A DNA stretch of 64,000 bases from Leucobacter chromiireducens subsp. chromiireducens (GTDB taxonomy: Bacteria; Actinomycetota; Actinomycetes; Actinomycetales; Microbacteriaceae), in NCBI RefSeq assembly GCF_016758255.1, contig NZ_QYAD01000001.1:682001-746000 (forward strand), read 5' to 3'. Numbering within the stretch: position 1 is the stretch's first letter; each line of letters starts with the position of its first letter. A program made the position numbers and the translations under genes. The notes beneath the pieces were generated by a model. The model was not told the DNA's origin. It searched no databases and saw only the letters and a program-made list of their open reading frames with translations. This document shows, one piece after another, positions 49,368 through 62,982 of the stretch.

Positions 49368-50219
49368 CTAGGCGCTGAGCCCGCGGTACCGTGCGGCGTC
49401 GAGCCGGTCAGCGATCACCGGGAACTCCGTGCGAACGGCGGCGCTGCGGCCGAGGTCGACCTCGACGATGCGCACTTCCTCGTCAGCGCCGAGCTCGGCG
49501 AGCACCACGCCCGCGGGATCCACGATGCGGCTGTATCCGCCCAGCTCGACGTCGCCCTGTGCGCCGCACGCGTTGACCGCGACGACCCACATTTGGTGCT
49601 CAATCGCACGGGCCTGCGTGAGCACGCGCCAGTGCTCTCGCCGCGCGGCGGGCCAAGCCGCCGGGACGATGACGGTTTCTGCGCCGCGGTCGCTGAGCTC
49701 CTGCCAGAGCCCAGGGAAACGGAGGTCGTAGCACGTGATGCTCGCGGTGGGGCCGAGCGTGCTGCTGCTCACGCCAAGCGAGGTGCCCGGCGTGAGCAGC
49801 TCGGACTCGAGCGACTGATAGCCGAACACGTGGATCTTGCGGTAGGTCTGTGCGATTTCTCCGGTCGCGTCGACGAGCACGGCGGTGTTGTGCAGCGCGC
49901 CGTCGGCGGCGCGCTCGATGATGCTGCCGAGATGGATCGACGCACCGAGCTCGCGTGCGAGGTGCTGCGCCATCGCCACGGTCGGACCGGCAAGCGTCTC
50001 TGCAAGCTCGTCGTAGCGCTCAAACGAGAAGTACCCCGCGCTCCACAGCTCCGGCAAGACGTAGAGATCGGCGCCGGGGTGCGCGCGCAGCAGTCCGGCG
50101 ACCCGCGCGATTCGTTCTTCGCGTGACTCCGAACGCGGGCTCGCGATCTGCACGAGAGCGACGCGGCGCGGCTGCGCGGTGGCCAGGGAGTTGGGGTGCT
50201 GCGCTGCGGGGGAAGACAT
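49368..50219 (-). CDS. Carbon-nitrogen hydrolase (nitrilase family)
   Basis: 283 aa from ATG at 50219. Catalytic triad Glu (LYVLPELWSAGYF), Lys (TYRKIHVFGYQ) and Cys (ITCYDLRFPGLW). Amidase or omega-amidase type. Divergent from the glycosyltransferase gene. Confidence 0.9.
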   Translation of the reverse strand: MSSPAAQHPNSLATAQPRRVALVQIASPRSESREERIARVAGLLRAHPGADLYVLPELWSAGYFSFERYDELAETLAGPTVAMAQHLARELGASIHLGSIIERAADGALHNTAVLVDATGEIAQTYRKIHVFGYQSLESELLTPGTSLGVSSSTLGPTASITCYDLRFPGLWQELSDRGAETVIVPAAWPAARREHWRVLTQARAIEHQMWVVAVNACGAQGDVELGGYSRIVDPAGVVLAELGADEEVRIVEVDLGRSAAVRTEFPVIADRLDAARYRGLSA

Positions 50220-50319
50220 GCTTCCACCATAACTCGGCACGGCAAGTCACTGCCGGCCGCGTGGCCTGGAATAATTGGCGCTGGCGCGGTGTGGTGCCGC
50301 CGGGGACGAAAAGAGTGAC

Positions 50320-51756
50320 GTGCGCGGACACAGATTTCAACGCGGAGTGGGTCTCCTCGTGCTACTCATTGTGGTTGCGGCTGCGGCGATCCTGATCTGG
50401 GTCGTTTCGGCGACCGAACCGCCGCCGCTCTGGGCTCCTGCACACGCCACGCTCGCTGGCGTGTGGACCGTGCTCTACAACTCACAGCTGCCCTCAACAA
50501 GCGTGTTGCTCACCGCGATCGCGATCGCGCTGCTTGTTGGCGCTGGGATTGCGATCGTGGAGCGTTTCGTGACGAACCGGTATCGTCGCAGTCCCGCGAC
50601 CGTGCAGCGTCGTGCCCTCACCCCGCGGCGTGTGATGGCGGAGACGCGGGGCGTGTACCACGGGCCGGTCACGGTGACCGTGCTGATCCCGGCGCACAAC
50701 GAGGAAGCGGCACTTCCCGGGGCCCTCGCTTCGCTCGCTGCGCAAACGCGCCGCCCAGACCGCGTCATCGTCGTCGCAGACAACTGCACCGACAAGACTG
50801 TTGAGGTTGCCCTCAACGCGGGAGTTGACGTACGTGAGACCGTCGCGAATCAGCACAAGAAGGCAGGCGGCCTTAACCAGGCGCTGCGCGAACTCCTTCC
50901 GAAGCTCGGCCCGAATGACACGGTGATGATCATGGACGCGGATACCGGGCTCGGGGAGAAGTTCCTCGAGACCGCGGAGCGCCGCTTCACAGACGACCGA
51001 GCGCTGATGGCGGTCGGAGGCCTATTCCACGGGGAGGACGGGCACGGCCTCATCGGGCAGTTTCAGCGCGACGAGTACACGCGCTATGCGCGGCAAATCG
51101 AGCGGCGACAGGGGCGCCCGTTCGTGCTGACGGGAACTGCTACGGTCTTCCGATCCGCTGCGCTGCGCGCGGTTGCCTCTGCGCGTGGTGTTGATCTCCC
51201 CGGCATTGCCGGCGATGTGTACGACACCGTCGCGTTGACGGAAGACAACGAACTCACCATCGCGTTGAAGTCGTTGGGGGCACTGATGACCTCGCCGAGC
51301 GAGTGCACGGTGACGACAGAACTCATGCCGAACTGGCGGATGCTGTGGGCGCAGCGCCTGCGTTGGCAGCGCGGTGCGCTCGAGAACCTGGGTGCGTATG
51401 GGCTGACGCCCGTCACGTTTCGCTACTGGGCACAGCAGCTCGGGATCGGGTACAGCACGATTGCACTGTCAAGCTACCTCGCACTCATGATCATCATGCT
51501 GCTCGCGATGGACACCTGGGTGTGGTTTCCCTTCTGGTTGGGTGTGGGCGCGCTCTTTGTGCTCGAACGCGTAGTGACCGTCTGGCGGGGCGGGTGGCGT
51601 GCACGACTGCTCGCGCTCACTGTCTTCCCTGAATTGGCCTACTCGCTCTTCCTGAACATTGTGTTCTTGAAGGGCATCCTCGATATCAGCCTGGGGCGGC
51701 AAGGAGCCTGGAAACACCTGCCGAGCACTGAGAAGGCGGGAAGTGCCGACGCATGA
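50320..51756 (+). CDS. Family 2 glycosyltransferase (cellulose-synthase-like)
   Basis: 478 aa from GTG at 50320. Two N-terminal TM helices, GT2 core with TVLIPAHNEEAALPGALASL, MDADTG and the processivity motif QRLRWQRGALE, and three C-terminal TM helices. Probably makes an extracellular polysaccharide. Its TGA overlaps the small membrane protein start (ATGA). Confidence 0.87.
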   Translation: MRGHRFQRGVGLLVLLIVVAAAAILIWVVSATEPPPLWAPAHATLAGVWTVLYNSQLPSTSVLLTAIAIALLVGAGIAIVERFVTNRYRRSPATVQRRALTPRRVMAETRGVYHGPVTVTVLIPAHNEEAALPGALASLAAQTRRPDRVIVVADNCTDKTVEVALNAGVDVRETVANQHKKAGGLNQALRELLPKLGPNDTVMIMDADTGLGEKFLETAERRFTDDRALMAVGGLFHGEDGHGLIGQFQRDEYTRYARQIERRQGRPFVLTGTATVFRSAALRAVASARGVDLPGIAGDVYDTVALTEDNELTIALKSLGALMTSPSECTVTTELMPNWRMLWAQRLRWQRGALENLGAYGLTPVTFRYWAQQLGIGYSTIALSSYLALMIIMLLAMDTWVWFPFWLGVGALFVLERVVTVWRGGWRARLLALTVFPELAYSLFLNIVFLKGILDISLGRQGAWKHLPSTEKAGSADA

Positions 51757-52043
51757 ACGCGGAGATGGTGCATACGGTGATCCGGCATGGCGGCATCCTG
51801 TTCGAACAGAGCCTGCTGAGCGAACCCTGGTTCACCGTATTCGCGACGTTCGTGGCGATCAACACACTCGGATATGTTGCGATCACCGTTGCGAAGGTGC
51901 TGCCGCTGCCGAAGTTCGGTCGCCGCAGCGGGCGGAATCGGCGGGCTGAGACGCGCGGGATCGTGCCTGACAATCTGGCACGGGAGATCGGTGATCCGGC
52001 GGATCCGCGGCTTCGTGGGGCACAATGGCCTCATGAGCATTGA
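51753..52043 (+). CDS. Small membrane protein, GT2 partner
   Basis: 96 aa, one TM helix (WFTVFATFVAINTLGYVAIT) with a basic tail. ATGA-coupled to the glycosyltransferase, so a likely accessory of polysaccharide export. Not recognised; overlaps the DUF4916 gene start. Confidence 0.7.
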   Translation: MNAEMVHTVIRHGGILFEQSLLSEPWFTVFATFVAINTLGYVAITVAKVLPLPKFGRRSGRNRRAETRGIVPDNLAREIGDPADPRLRGAQWPHEH

Positions 52044-52608
52044 CACCGCCGAACTGCCGGAACCCGAGGGGCCCGAGGATCGCCCGGCGCCCGCGGGGAA
52101 CCCTGGCTGGCTGAGCGCGGAGGAGCTTGAGTTCGTGCGTGGGCGACTGCCCATCGTGTACGTCGAGGCGGTTCCCGTGCGCCTGGACGGGCTCGGCCAG
52201 GTGTCAGAGGTGGGGCTGCTGCTGCGCAGCACTCCGGACGGCGTGATGACCCGCGCTTTCGTGTCGGGCCGCGTGCGTTTCGGCGAGCCGCTGCGTGAGG
52301 CGCTGTTCCGGCATCTCGAGGACGATCTGGGGCCAATGGCGTTCCCGCAGATGCCCACGGCTCTGGTGCCCGTGCAGGTGGCCGAGTACTTCCCGATGCC
52401 GGGCATCTCTGCGTTCGTTGATGAGCGCCAGCACGCGGTGTCGCTCGTGTATGTGGTGCCGGTGACGGGCACGTGCAACCCGCGACAGGACGCCCTCGAA
52501 GTCACCTGGATGGCGCCGGAGGAGGCGCTCTCGGCGGACACGCTCGCCGAGCTCGGCGGCGGCCGGGGTGCACTGCTGCGCCAGGCGCTCGCCAGCGTCG
52601 GCTGCTAG
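52033..52608 (+). CDS. DUF4916 (NUDIX-like) protein
   Basis: 191 aa from ATG at 52033. DUF4916 pattern: PGWLSAEELEFVRGRLPIVY, VEAVPVRLDGLGQVSEVGLL, FGEPLREALFRHLEDDLGPM, VTGTCNPRQDALEV. Actinobacterial family with a NUDIX fold but no clear NUDIX box. Confidence 0.87.
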   Translation: MSIDTAELPEPEGPEDRPAPAGNPGWLSAEELEFVRGRLPIVYVEAVPVRLDGLGQVSEVGLLLRSTPDGVMTRAFVSGRVRFGEPLREALFRHLEDDLGPMAFPQMPTALVPVQVAEYFPMPGISAFVDERQHAVSLVYVVPVTGTCNPRQDALEVTWMAPEEALSADTLAELGGGRGALLRQALASVGC

Positions 52609-52652
52609 CCGGATTCTGACTTCCGTGAGCGCCGCGCTGCTCGTGCCGGCGG

Positions 52653-53105
52653 TCAGGCGCGTCGGCGCCAGGCGATGAGGTGCTTGGGGGAGAACCCGCG
52701 GCTGCACTTGCCGCACGAGGTCTGCCGCGTGGGGCGGCGAAAACGATAGTGCTCGTGGCCCCCCGGACACTGGCCGACCCAGGGCGCATGCTCGTGAGCG
52801 ATCTCGCCGTCGTGGGTGCGGCCGCCGACATACCCGAGCTCGGCCGCGATGCGACGCCAGGACGGGCCGTGCCCCGCGGTGGGGCCCGCGATTGCGTGCG
52901 CCACCTCGTGTAGGAGCACCTGATGGATCTCGTCGTCCTCGAACTTTGCGGCGAGGTAGCGCGACACGGTGATCCGGTGATCCGTGAAGTTGCACTGCCC
53001 AGCCCGGCGCTTCGCGTGGTCGAAGCCAAACGACCACAGCGCTGGGTCGAGGTGCGTGCGGATCAGGGCGTCGGCCCACACTCGCACTCGGGCGAGGTCA
53101 GCCAC
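52653..53105 (-). CDS. SprT-like zinc metalloprotease
   Basis: 150 aa from GTG at 53105, overlapping the spermidine-synthase-like stop by eight bases. HEVAHAIAG active site, C-terminal zinc ribbon (QCPGGHEHYRFRRPTRQTSC, GKCSRGF). Relatives are SprT/SPRTN-like; cellular role in bacteria unclear. Confidence 0.84.
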   Translation of the reverse strand: MADLARVRVWADALIRTHLDPALWSFGFDHAKRRAGQCNFTDHRITVSRYLAAKFEDDEIHQVLLHEVAHAIAGPTAGHGPSWRRIAAELGYVGGRTHDGEIAHEHAPWVGQCPGGHEHYRFRRPTRQTSCGKCSRGFSPKHLIAWRRRA

Positions 53106-53952
53106 GTTCGAACAGCTCCCGAGCGGGCAGCGGCGAGGCGACCGCTGTCTCGTCGGTGATCGCGCGAGCTCCGCGGCTGAAGTCTCGAAACTCCTGGCCC
53201 ACGAGCATGCGCGCTGGGTGCGGGCCGCCCGCGAGGAGGCGCGGCAGCCAGTCGAGCGCCTCGAGGTCCGTCTGCGACGCAACGAACACGACGTTGCCGA
53301 AGCGGCGTCCCTTGAGGACCTGCGGTTCCGCGATCGCGGCGACCGAGGTGAAGAGTTGGGCCAGCGTAGCCGCCTGGCCGCGGACGAACGGGAGGCCCGC
53401 ACCGTCAGCGGCGTTCACGACAACCAGCCCGTTCGGGGCGAGGAGCGGCCGAATGAGCTCGTAGAACTCGATGCTCGAGACGTGAGCCGGGGTCTGCGCG
53501 CCCGCAAAAATGTCGACGACGACGAGGTCCATAGCGCCCTGCATGCCGGCCGGGAGCTTGCTGAGCACCGCGCGCGCATCGCCGCGGCGAACACGAATGC
53601 TCGCGCGCTTCGGGAGGGGGGCAGCCTCGCGCACGAGGTCAACGAGCCCACCCTCGAGTTCAACGACCTGCTGCCGGCTTCCGGGGCGAGTGGCCTCGAC
53701 GTAACGCGGCAGCGTGAACGCTCCGCCGCCGAGATGCAGCGCTGAAATCGGTGCACCGGGCGTGCGGAAGAGGTCGATCACGTGACCGATCCGGCGGATG
53801 TATTCGAAGAACAGTTCGCTCGGGTCTGCCAGATTGACGTGCGACTGCGGTGTGCCGTCAACGACAAGTTGGACGGCACCGGGAACCCAGCGATCTTCCT
53901 CGACCTCCGCGCTCAGCCCCGAGGACAGCGTGATCGGCTCCGGCAGGTTCAT
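53098..53952 (-). CDS. Spermidine-synthase-like methyltransferase-fold protein
   Basis: 284 aa. Rossmann core: ALHLGGGAFTLPRYVEATRP, VELEGGLVDLVREAAPLP, DLVVVDIFAGAQTPAHVSS. The Asp-Ala/Gly active-site pattern of true spermidine synthases is altered, so substrate is uncertain. Typical of an actinobacterial family of fused-MFS/spermidine synthase relatives without the MFS part. Confidence 0.83.
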   Translation of the reverse strand: MNLPEPITLSSGLSAEVEEDRWVPGAVQLVVDGTPQSHVNLADPSELFFEYIRRIGHVIDLFRTPGAPISALHLGGGAFTLPRYVEATRPGSRQQVVELEGGLVDLVREAAPLPKRASIRVRRGDARAVLSKLPAGMQGAMDLVVVDIFAGAQTPAHVSSIEFYELIRPLLAPNGLVVVNAADGAGLPFVRGQAATLAQLFTSVAAIAEPQVLKGRRFGNVVFVASQTDLEALDWLPRLLAGGPHPARMLVGQEFRDFSRGARAITDETAVASPLPARELFERG

Positions 53953-53973
53953 CGCTGTGCACCTCGCGTGGGG

Positions 53974-54288
53974 TCAGGCACGCCCGAGCCCGAGCTCTTC
54001 GATTTTGCGCTGCAGGTCAGCGTTCGACGGCTCAACCTGGTGGCTGGCGTCGGGATACAGAATCACGGGAATGTTCGTGCGGCCGCTGATGTCTTTTGCC
54101 ACGTCCGCTGCAGCCGGATCCTGCACCAAATCGACGTACCGGTACTGCACCCCGGCGCGGTCGAAGATCATCTTGGCGCGGCGGCAGTCGCCGCACCAAT
54201 CGGCGCCGAACATCACCGTTTCGTTCGGCGTGGTATCGCCCTGCGCGGTGGTGTCGCCCTGCCCCGCGGTGTCATTCTGATCGATCAT
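53974..54288 (-). CDS. Glutaredoxin-family protein (mycoredoxin-like)
   Basis: 104 aa. Active site WCGDCR, cis-Pro NIPVILYPD. The first 20 residues are a low-complexity GDTTAQGDTT repeat. Mycoredoxin or NrdH-like thiol reductase of actinobacteria. Confidence 0.85.
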   Translation of the reverse strand: MIDQNDTAGQGDTTAQGDTTPNETVMFGADWCGDCRRAKMIFDRAGVQYRYVDLVQDPAAADVAKDISGRTNIPVILYPDASHQVEPSNADLQRKIEELGLGRA

Positions 54289-54409
54289 GCCGTCATCCTA
54301 CGCGCGCTCGAGCGAAGCCGAGGGGCATTCCGCGGCGGGCGTAGTGCGCCGTGGAAAACTCCGAGTTTCGGGCCCGGGATGCCGGGTGTGAGCGAGAGGC
54401 GTGCGATCG

Positions 54410-55120
54410 TCAGCTCGTGCGGCGACGGCCCAGGGTAGGCGGCGGCGCGTTGCGGAACCACAGCCACCGAGACAGAATCGCCACGCATGCGCCGAGGAGA
54501 CCGCCGGCGAGCACGTCGCTCAACCAGTGCGCGTGGAGCGCCGTGCGGCTCCACATCATGAGGAGCGGCCAGGCGCACGCGAGCACCCACGTCAACCGAG
54601 TGATCCGCGCGGAGACCTCTGGGGCGTACGCAACGACGAGCGCAATCGAGACCGCGAGTGATGCTGCGCCGAGCGAGTGACCTGAGGGGAAGGAACTGCC
54701 GTGCACCGGGTAGAGCTGATCCCAAGGCCTCGGGCGCAGCGCGAACGACTTCAGCGCCTCCGAGAGCAGCACCCCGCCGAGCATCGCCGTTGCCACTGCT
54801 GCGGCATCACGGCTCCGCCGAATCGCGAGGAGGAGCGCTGCGACGATCGCGGCGCAGGCCGCCGCGCCGAGGCCCCCGCCGATCTCGGCAAAGAACACGG
54901 CGACAGCGTAGGGGAGCGAACCCCGAGTGACTCCGGCAACGCCGTGCCACCACACATCCACGCCGAATGGACCGCCGGTCGTGAAACGGAAGAAGCAACT
55001 CACCCCGATGACCAGCGCGACTCCTACCCAGGCCCAGGGCGCCGCGGCACGAAGCTGCCGGCTCTGTAGGGCAGGCGTCGCGGCTGATCGCGGGGCCGAT
55101 TTGGGGGAGAGGGATGCCAT
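54410..55120 (-). CDS. PAP2-family phosphatase
   Basis: 236 aa. Six TM segments, signature motifs KSFALRPRPWD (KX6RP), SFPSGHSLGAAS (PSGH) and SRTALHAHWLSDV (SRX5HX3D). Dephosphorylates phosphatidate or undecaprenyl pyrophosphate-type lipids. Divergent from rpoB. Confidence 0.9.
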   Translation of the reverse strand: MASLSPKSAPRSAATPALQSRQLRAAAPWAWVGVALVIGVSCFFRFTTGGPFGVDVWWHGVAGVTRGSLPYAVAVFFAEIGGGLGAAACAAIVAALLLAIRRSRDAAAVATAMLGGVLLSEALKSFALRPRPWDQLYPVHGSSFPSGHSLGAASLAVSIALVVAYAPEVSARITRLTWVLACAWPLLMMWSRTALHAHWLSDVLAGGLLGACVAILSRWLWFRNAPPPTLGRRRTS

Positions 55121-55144
55121 GTCGATACCCTAGAGGGTTGGCGC

Positions 55145-55173
55145 TGGACAGTCCGTGAAGATCCTGTTATTAT
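55145..55173 (+). promoter_or_regulatory. rpoBC promoter
   Basis: TGGACA (55145-55150) and TATTAT (55168-55173) with a 17-bp spacer, 156 bp upstream of rpoB. Close to the sigma-70 consensus, so the pair has its own housekeeping promoter and a long leader. Confidence 0.7.
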
Positions 55174-55316
55174 CAATAGTTGCACTTCGGACACTAGTGT
55201 GCCTGCATATGGCGGTGGGCCCCGGGAGCTGGCGCGAAAGCGCAGATGAGCCCCGAATTGTGTTTCGTTACATGCAATTCTCGCAAGACCAGGTCAACCG
55301 GCCCGACGGGGCCCAC

Positions 55317-55321
55317 GGAGG
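55317..55321 (+). promoter_or_regulatory. rpoB ribosome binding site fixing a TTG start
   Basis: GGAGG 8 bp before TTG 55330. The sequence from TTG ([12 protein letters not shown]) matches typical actinobacterial RpoB N termini; an upstream in-frame ATG at 55246 does not. Confidence 0.75.
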
Positions 55322-55329
55322 TAGTTTCC

Positions 55330-58300
55330 TTGGCTGCTGCGCGCAACGCATCGTCATCCACCCAACCGAAGAACGGGCGCGCCCACCAGCGCCTCTCCTT
55401 CGCCAAGATTTCCGACACGCTGTCGGTGCCTAACCTGCTGGCACTGCAGCTCGAGAGCTTCGACTGGCTCGTCGGTAACGATGTCTGGAAGGAGCGCGTC
55501 GCCGAAGCCCAGGCTGAGGGACGCGACGACATCGCACTGAAGAGCGGTCTGGAGGAGATCTTCGACGAGATCTCCCCGATCGAGGACAACGCTGGCACCA
55601 TGCAGCTGTCCTTCGAGAACCCGATTCTCGACGAGCAGAAGTTCACCATCGAGGAGTGCAAGGAGCGCGGCAAGACGTACGCGGCTCCGCTGTACGTCGA
55701 GGCGGCGTTCTACAACACCGAGACGCAGGTGCTCAAGAGCCAGACGGTCTACATGGGCGATTTCCCCATCATGACAGACAAGGGCACGTTCATCATCAAC
55801 GGCACCGAGCGCGTCATCGTCTCGCAGCTCGTCCGGAGCCCCGGCGTGTACTTCGACCGCACGCAGGAGAAGACCTCCGATAAGGACGTCTTCACCGCTC
55901 GCGTGATCCCGAGCCGCGGTGCGTGGCTCGAGTTCGAGGTCGACAAGCGCGACCAGGTCGGCGTGCGTATCGACCGCAAGCGCAAGCAGTCGGTCACCGT
56001 GTTCCTCAAGGCGCTCGGCATGACGAGCGAGGAGATCCTCGAGGAGTTCGCCGGCTACGAGTCGATCGCTCTGACGCTCGAGAAGGACGGCATCCTCACG
56101 CAGGAGGAAGCCCTCAAGGACATCTACCGCAAGCAGCGTCCGGGCGAGCAGGTGGCCATCGAGGCTGCGCGTGCGCTCCTCGACAACAGCTACTTCAACC
56201 CGAAGCGCTACGACCTTGCCAAGGTGGGTCGCTACAAGATCAACCGCAAGCTCGGGATCGATGCACCCATCACCGATTCGGTGCTCTCCCTCGAGGACAT
56301 CGTCTCGACGATCAAGTACCTCGTTGGCCTGCACGCCGGCACCGAGACGCTCCCCGGCGTCCGTGACGGCGAGGTCATCGACGTGCGTCTCGATACCGAT
56401 GACATCGATCACTTCGGCAACCGTCGTATCCGCGCGGTTGGCGAGCTGATTCAGAACCAGGTCCGCACCGGTCTCTCGCGCATGGAGCGCGTGGTCCGCG
56501 AGCGCATGACCACGCAGGACATTGAGGCGATCACGCCGAACACCCTGATCAACACGCGTCCCGTGCTGGCCGCGATCAAGGAGTTCTTCGGCACTTCGCA
56601 GCTGTCGCAGTTCATGGACCAGAACAACCCGCTCGCGGGTCTGACGAACAAGCGTCGTCTCTCCGCGCTCGGCCCCGGCGGTCTCTCGCGTGACCGCGCA
56701 GGCGTCGAGGTGCGAGACGTTCACCCCTCGCACTACGGCCGCATGTGCCCCATTGAGACCCCTGAAGGCCCGAACATTGGTCTGATCGGTGCACTCGCAA
56801 CCTTCGCGCGCATCAACGCGTTCGGCTTCATCGAGACGCCGTACCGCCGCGTGCTCCAGGGCAAGGTCACCGACCAGGTGGACTACCTCACCGCGCACGA
56901 GGAGGACGAGTACCTCATCGCGCAGGCCGGCGCCCCGCTCACGAAGGACGGCAAGTTCTCCGAGAAGCAGGTGCTCGCGCGCCCCCGTGGCTCCGAGGTG
57001 GTGCTCGTCGACGCCGAGCGCGTGGACTACATGGACGTCTCGCCGCGCCAGATGGTGTCGGTTGCGACCTCGCTGATCCCGTTCCTCGAGCACGACGATG
57101 CGAACCGCGCCCTCATGGGTGCCAACATGCAGCGTCAGGCCGTGCCGCTCGTCCGTTCCGAGTCGCCCGTTGTGGGCACCGGTATGGAGGGCTACGCCGC
57201 AATCGACGCCGGTGACGTGGTCACCGCGGCGAAGGCGGGCGTTGTTGCAGACGTCTCGGCTGACGTCGTCACCATCCAGGAGGATGAGGGCGGCACGAAG
57301 AGCTACTTCATGCGCAAGTTCGACCGCTCGAACCAGGGCACGAACTACAACCACCGCGTGATCGTCAAGGCTGGCGAGCGGATCGAGGCCGGCGAGGTTA
57401 TCGCCGATGGCCCCGCAACGGAGAACGGCGAGCTCGCGCTCGGCAAGAACCTCCTCGTCGCGTTCATGTCCTGGGAGGGTCACAACTTCGAGGACGCGAT
57501 CATCCTGAGCCAGAACCTGGTGAAGGACGACACGCTCTCGTCGATCCACATCGAGGAGTATGACGTTGATGCCCGCGACACCAAGCTCGGCAAGGAGGAG
57601 ATCACCCGTGACCTCCCGAACGCCAGCATGGAGGCGCTCAAGGACCTCGACGAGCGCGGCATCATCCGCATCGGCGCCGAGGTTGCGCCCGGCGACATCC
57701 TCGTCGGCAAGGTCACGCCGAAGGGCGAGACTGAGCTCTCAGCTGAGGAGCGCCTGCTCCGTGCGATCTTCAACGAGAAGAGCCGCGAGGTGCGCGACAC
57801 GTCGCTGAAGGTGCCGCACGGCGTCTCCGGCACGGTCACGTCCGTCAAGGTCTTCGACGCGGAGAACGACAACGACGACGAGCTCGGCTCGGGTGTCAAC
57901 CAGCGCGTGGTGGTCTACATTGCGCAGAAGCGTAAGATCACCGAGGGCGACAAGCTCGCAGGCCGTCACGGCAACAAGGGCGTCATCTCGAAGATCCTCC
58001 CCGTTGAGGACATGCCGTTCCTCGCGGACGGTACGCCGGTTGATGTCATCCTGAACCCGCTCGGTATCCCCGGCCGAATGAACTTCGGTCAGGTCCTCGA
58101 GATCCACCTCGGCTGGATCGCGAAGCAGGGCTGGAAGGTCGACGGGTCTCCCGAGTGGGCTGCGAAGCTCTCCGAGGCAGCGCTCGAGGCTGCGCCGAAC
58201 ACGAAGGTCGCGACCCCCGTGTTCGACGGTGCGTCGGAGGCGGAGATCGCAGGTCTCCTCGATTCGACCCTCGAGACCCGCGATGGCGAGCGTCTCATCG

Positions 58301-58827
58301 GTTCGAGCGGCAAGACCCGCCTGTTCGATGGTCGCTCCGGCGAGCCGTACCCGTACCCGATCTCGGTCGGCTACATGTACATCCTGAAGCTGCACCACCT
58401 GGTCGACGACAAGATCCACGCGCGTTCGACGGGCCCCTACTCGATGATCACCCAGCAGCCGCTCGGCGGTAAGGCCCAGTTCGGTGGCCAGCGCTTCGGT
58501 GAGATGGAAGTGTGGGCACTCGAGGCCTACGGCGCCGCATACGCGCTGCAGGAGCTCCTGACGGTCAAGTCCGACGACATCCTGGGTCGCGTGAAGGTCT
58601 ACGAGGCCATCGTGCGCGGCGAGAACATTCCGGAGCCGGGCGTGCCCGAGTCGTTCCGAGTGCTCATGAAGGAGATGCAGTCGCTCTGCCTGAACGTCGA
58701 GGTGCTCGGGGCTGACGGCAACGCCGTCAACCTGCGCGACAACGACGATGAGGCTCACCGTACGGCAGAAGAGCTCGGCATTAACCTGTCCAGCCGCTTC
58801 GAGACCTCGTCTGTGGACGAGATCTAA
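55330..58827 (+). CDS. rpoB: DNA-directed RNA polymerase subunit beta
   Basis: 1165 aa from TTG at 55330. [20 protein letters not shown] at the start; the rifampicin region reads [20 protein letters not shown] ... [11 protein letters not shown], the normal sensitive-type residues; [20 protein letters not shown] and the C-terminal [20 protein letters not shown] are all present. With RpoC it forms the catalytic centre of RNA polymerase. Followed after 35 bp by rpoC. Confidence 0.98.
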   Translation: MAAARNASSSTQPKNGRAHQRLSFAKISDTLSVPNLLALQLESFDWLVGNDVWKERVAEAQAEGRDDIALKSGLEEIFDEISPIEDNAGTMQLSFENPILDEQKFTIEECKERGKTYAAPLYVEAAFYNTETQVLKSQTVYMGDFPIMTDKGTFIINGTERVIVSQLVRSPGVYFDRTQEKTSDKDVFTARVIPSRGAWLEFEVDKRDQVGVRIDRKRKQSVTVFLKALGMTSEEILEEFAGYESIALTLEKDGILTQEEALKDIYRKQRPGEQVAIEAARALLDNSYFNPKRYDLAKVGRYKINRKLGIDAPITDSVLSLEDIVSTIKYLVGLHAGTETLPGVRDGEVIDVRLDTDDIDHFGNRRIRAVGELIQNQVRTGLSRMERVVRERMTTQDIEAITPNTLINTRPVLAAIKEFFGTSQLSQFMDQNNPLAGLTNKRRLSALGPGGLSRDRAGVEVRDVHPSHYGRMCPIETPEGPNIGLIGALATFARINAFGFIETPYRRVLQGKVTDQVDYLTAHEEDEYLIAQAGAPLTKDGKFSEKQVLARPRGSEVVLVDAERVDYMDVSPRQMVSVATSLIPFLEHDDANRALMGANMQRQAVPLVRSESPVVGTGMEGYAAIDAGDVVTAAKAGVVADVSADVVTIQEDEGGTKSYFMRKFDRSNQGTNYNHRVIVKAGERIEAGEVIADGPATENGELALGKNLLVAFMSWEGHNFEDAIILSQNLVKDDTLSSIHIEEYDVDARDTKLGKEEITRDLPNASMEALKDLDERGIIRIGAEVAPGDILVGKVTPKGETELSAEERLLRAIFNEKSREVRDTSLKVPHGVSGTVTSVKVFDAENDNDDELGSGVNQRVVVYIAQKRKITEGDKLAGRHGNKGVISKILPVEDMPFLADGTPVDVILNPLGIPGRMNFGQVLEIHLGWIAKQGWKVDGSPEWAAKLSEAALEAAPNTKVATPVFDGASEAEIAGLLDSTLETRDGERLIGSSGKTRLFDGRSGEPYPYPISVGYMYILKLHHLVDDKIHARSTGPYSMITQQPLGGKAQFGGQRFGEMEVWALEAYGAAYALQELLTVKSDDILGRVKVYEAIVRGENIPEPGVPESFRVLMKEMQSLCLNVEVLGADGNAVNLRDNDDEAHRTAEELGINLSSRFETSSVDEI

Positions 58828-58862
58828 GCCGGACCAGACTTTTAGCTACCAAGGAGAACATT

Positions 58863-62756
<3,894 letters not shown>

Positions 62757-62786
62757 GGCACCCGCCGGCTGAGTCGGGACGCACGC

Positions 62787-62830
62787 GCGCGGGCGCTCGC
62801 ACTTCGGTGCGGGCGCCCGCGCTGCGTTTT
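62787..62830 (+). terminator. rpoBC terminator
   Basis: Sixteen-pair stem GCGCGGGCGCTCGCAC / GTGCGGGCGCCCGCGC (one G-U) with TTCG tetraloop, followed by TGCGTTTTT. Confidence 0.85.
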
Positions 62831-62982
62831 TCGCGGGCGCTCGCGATCCCGATCGGGACACGCCGAATTTCGTGGCATCCGGGCGCGTACGCGGGCGAAA
62901 GCCCGCGCAAGCTTGTACTGTGGCGGCACAGACACCGCATTTGGTGATCCCAGATTCGGCGCAGCAACGAGAGGTGAACCCA

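Noticed and set aside
55354-57549. 731-codon minus-strand frame opposite rpoB
   Set aside because: Val/Arg/Leu/His-rich shadow of a highly biased gene; rpoB is unmistakable on the other strand.
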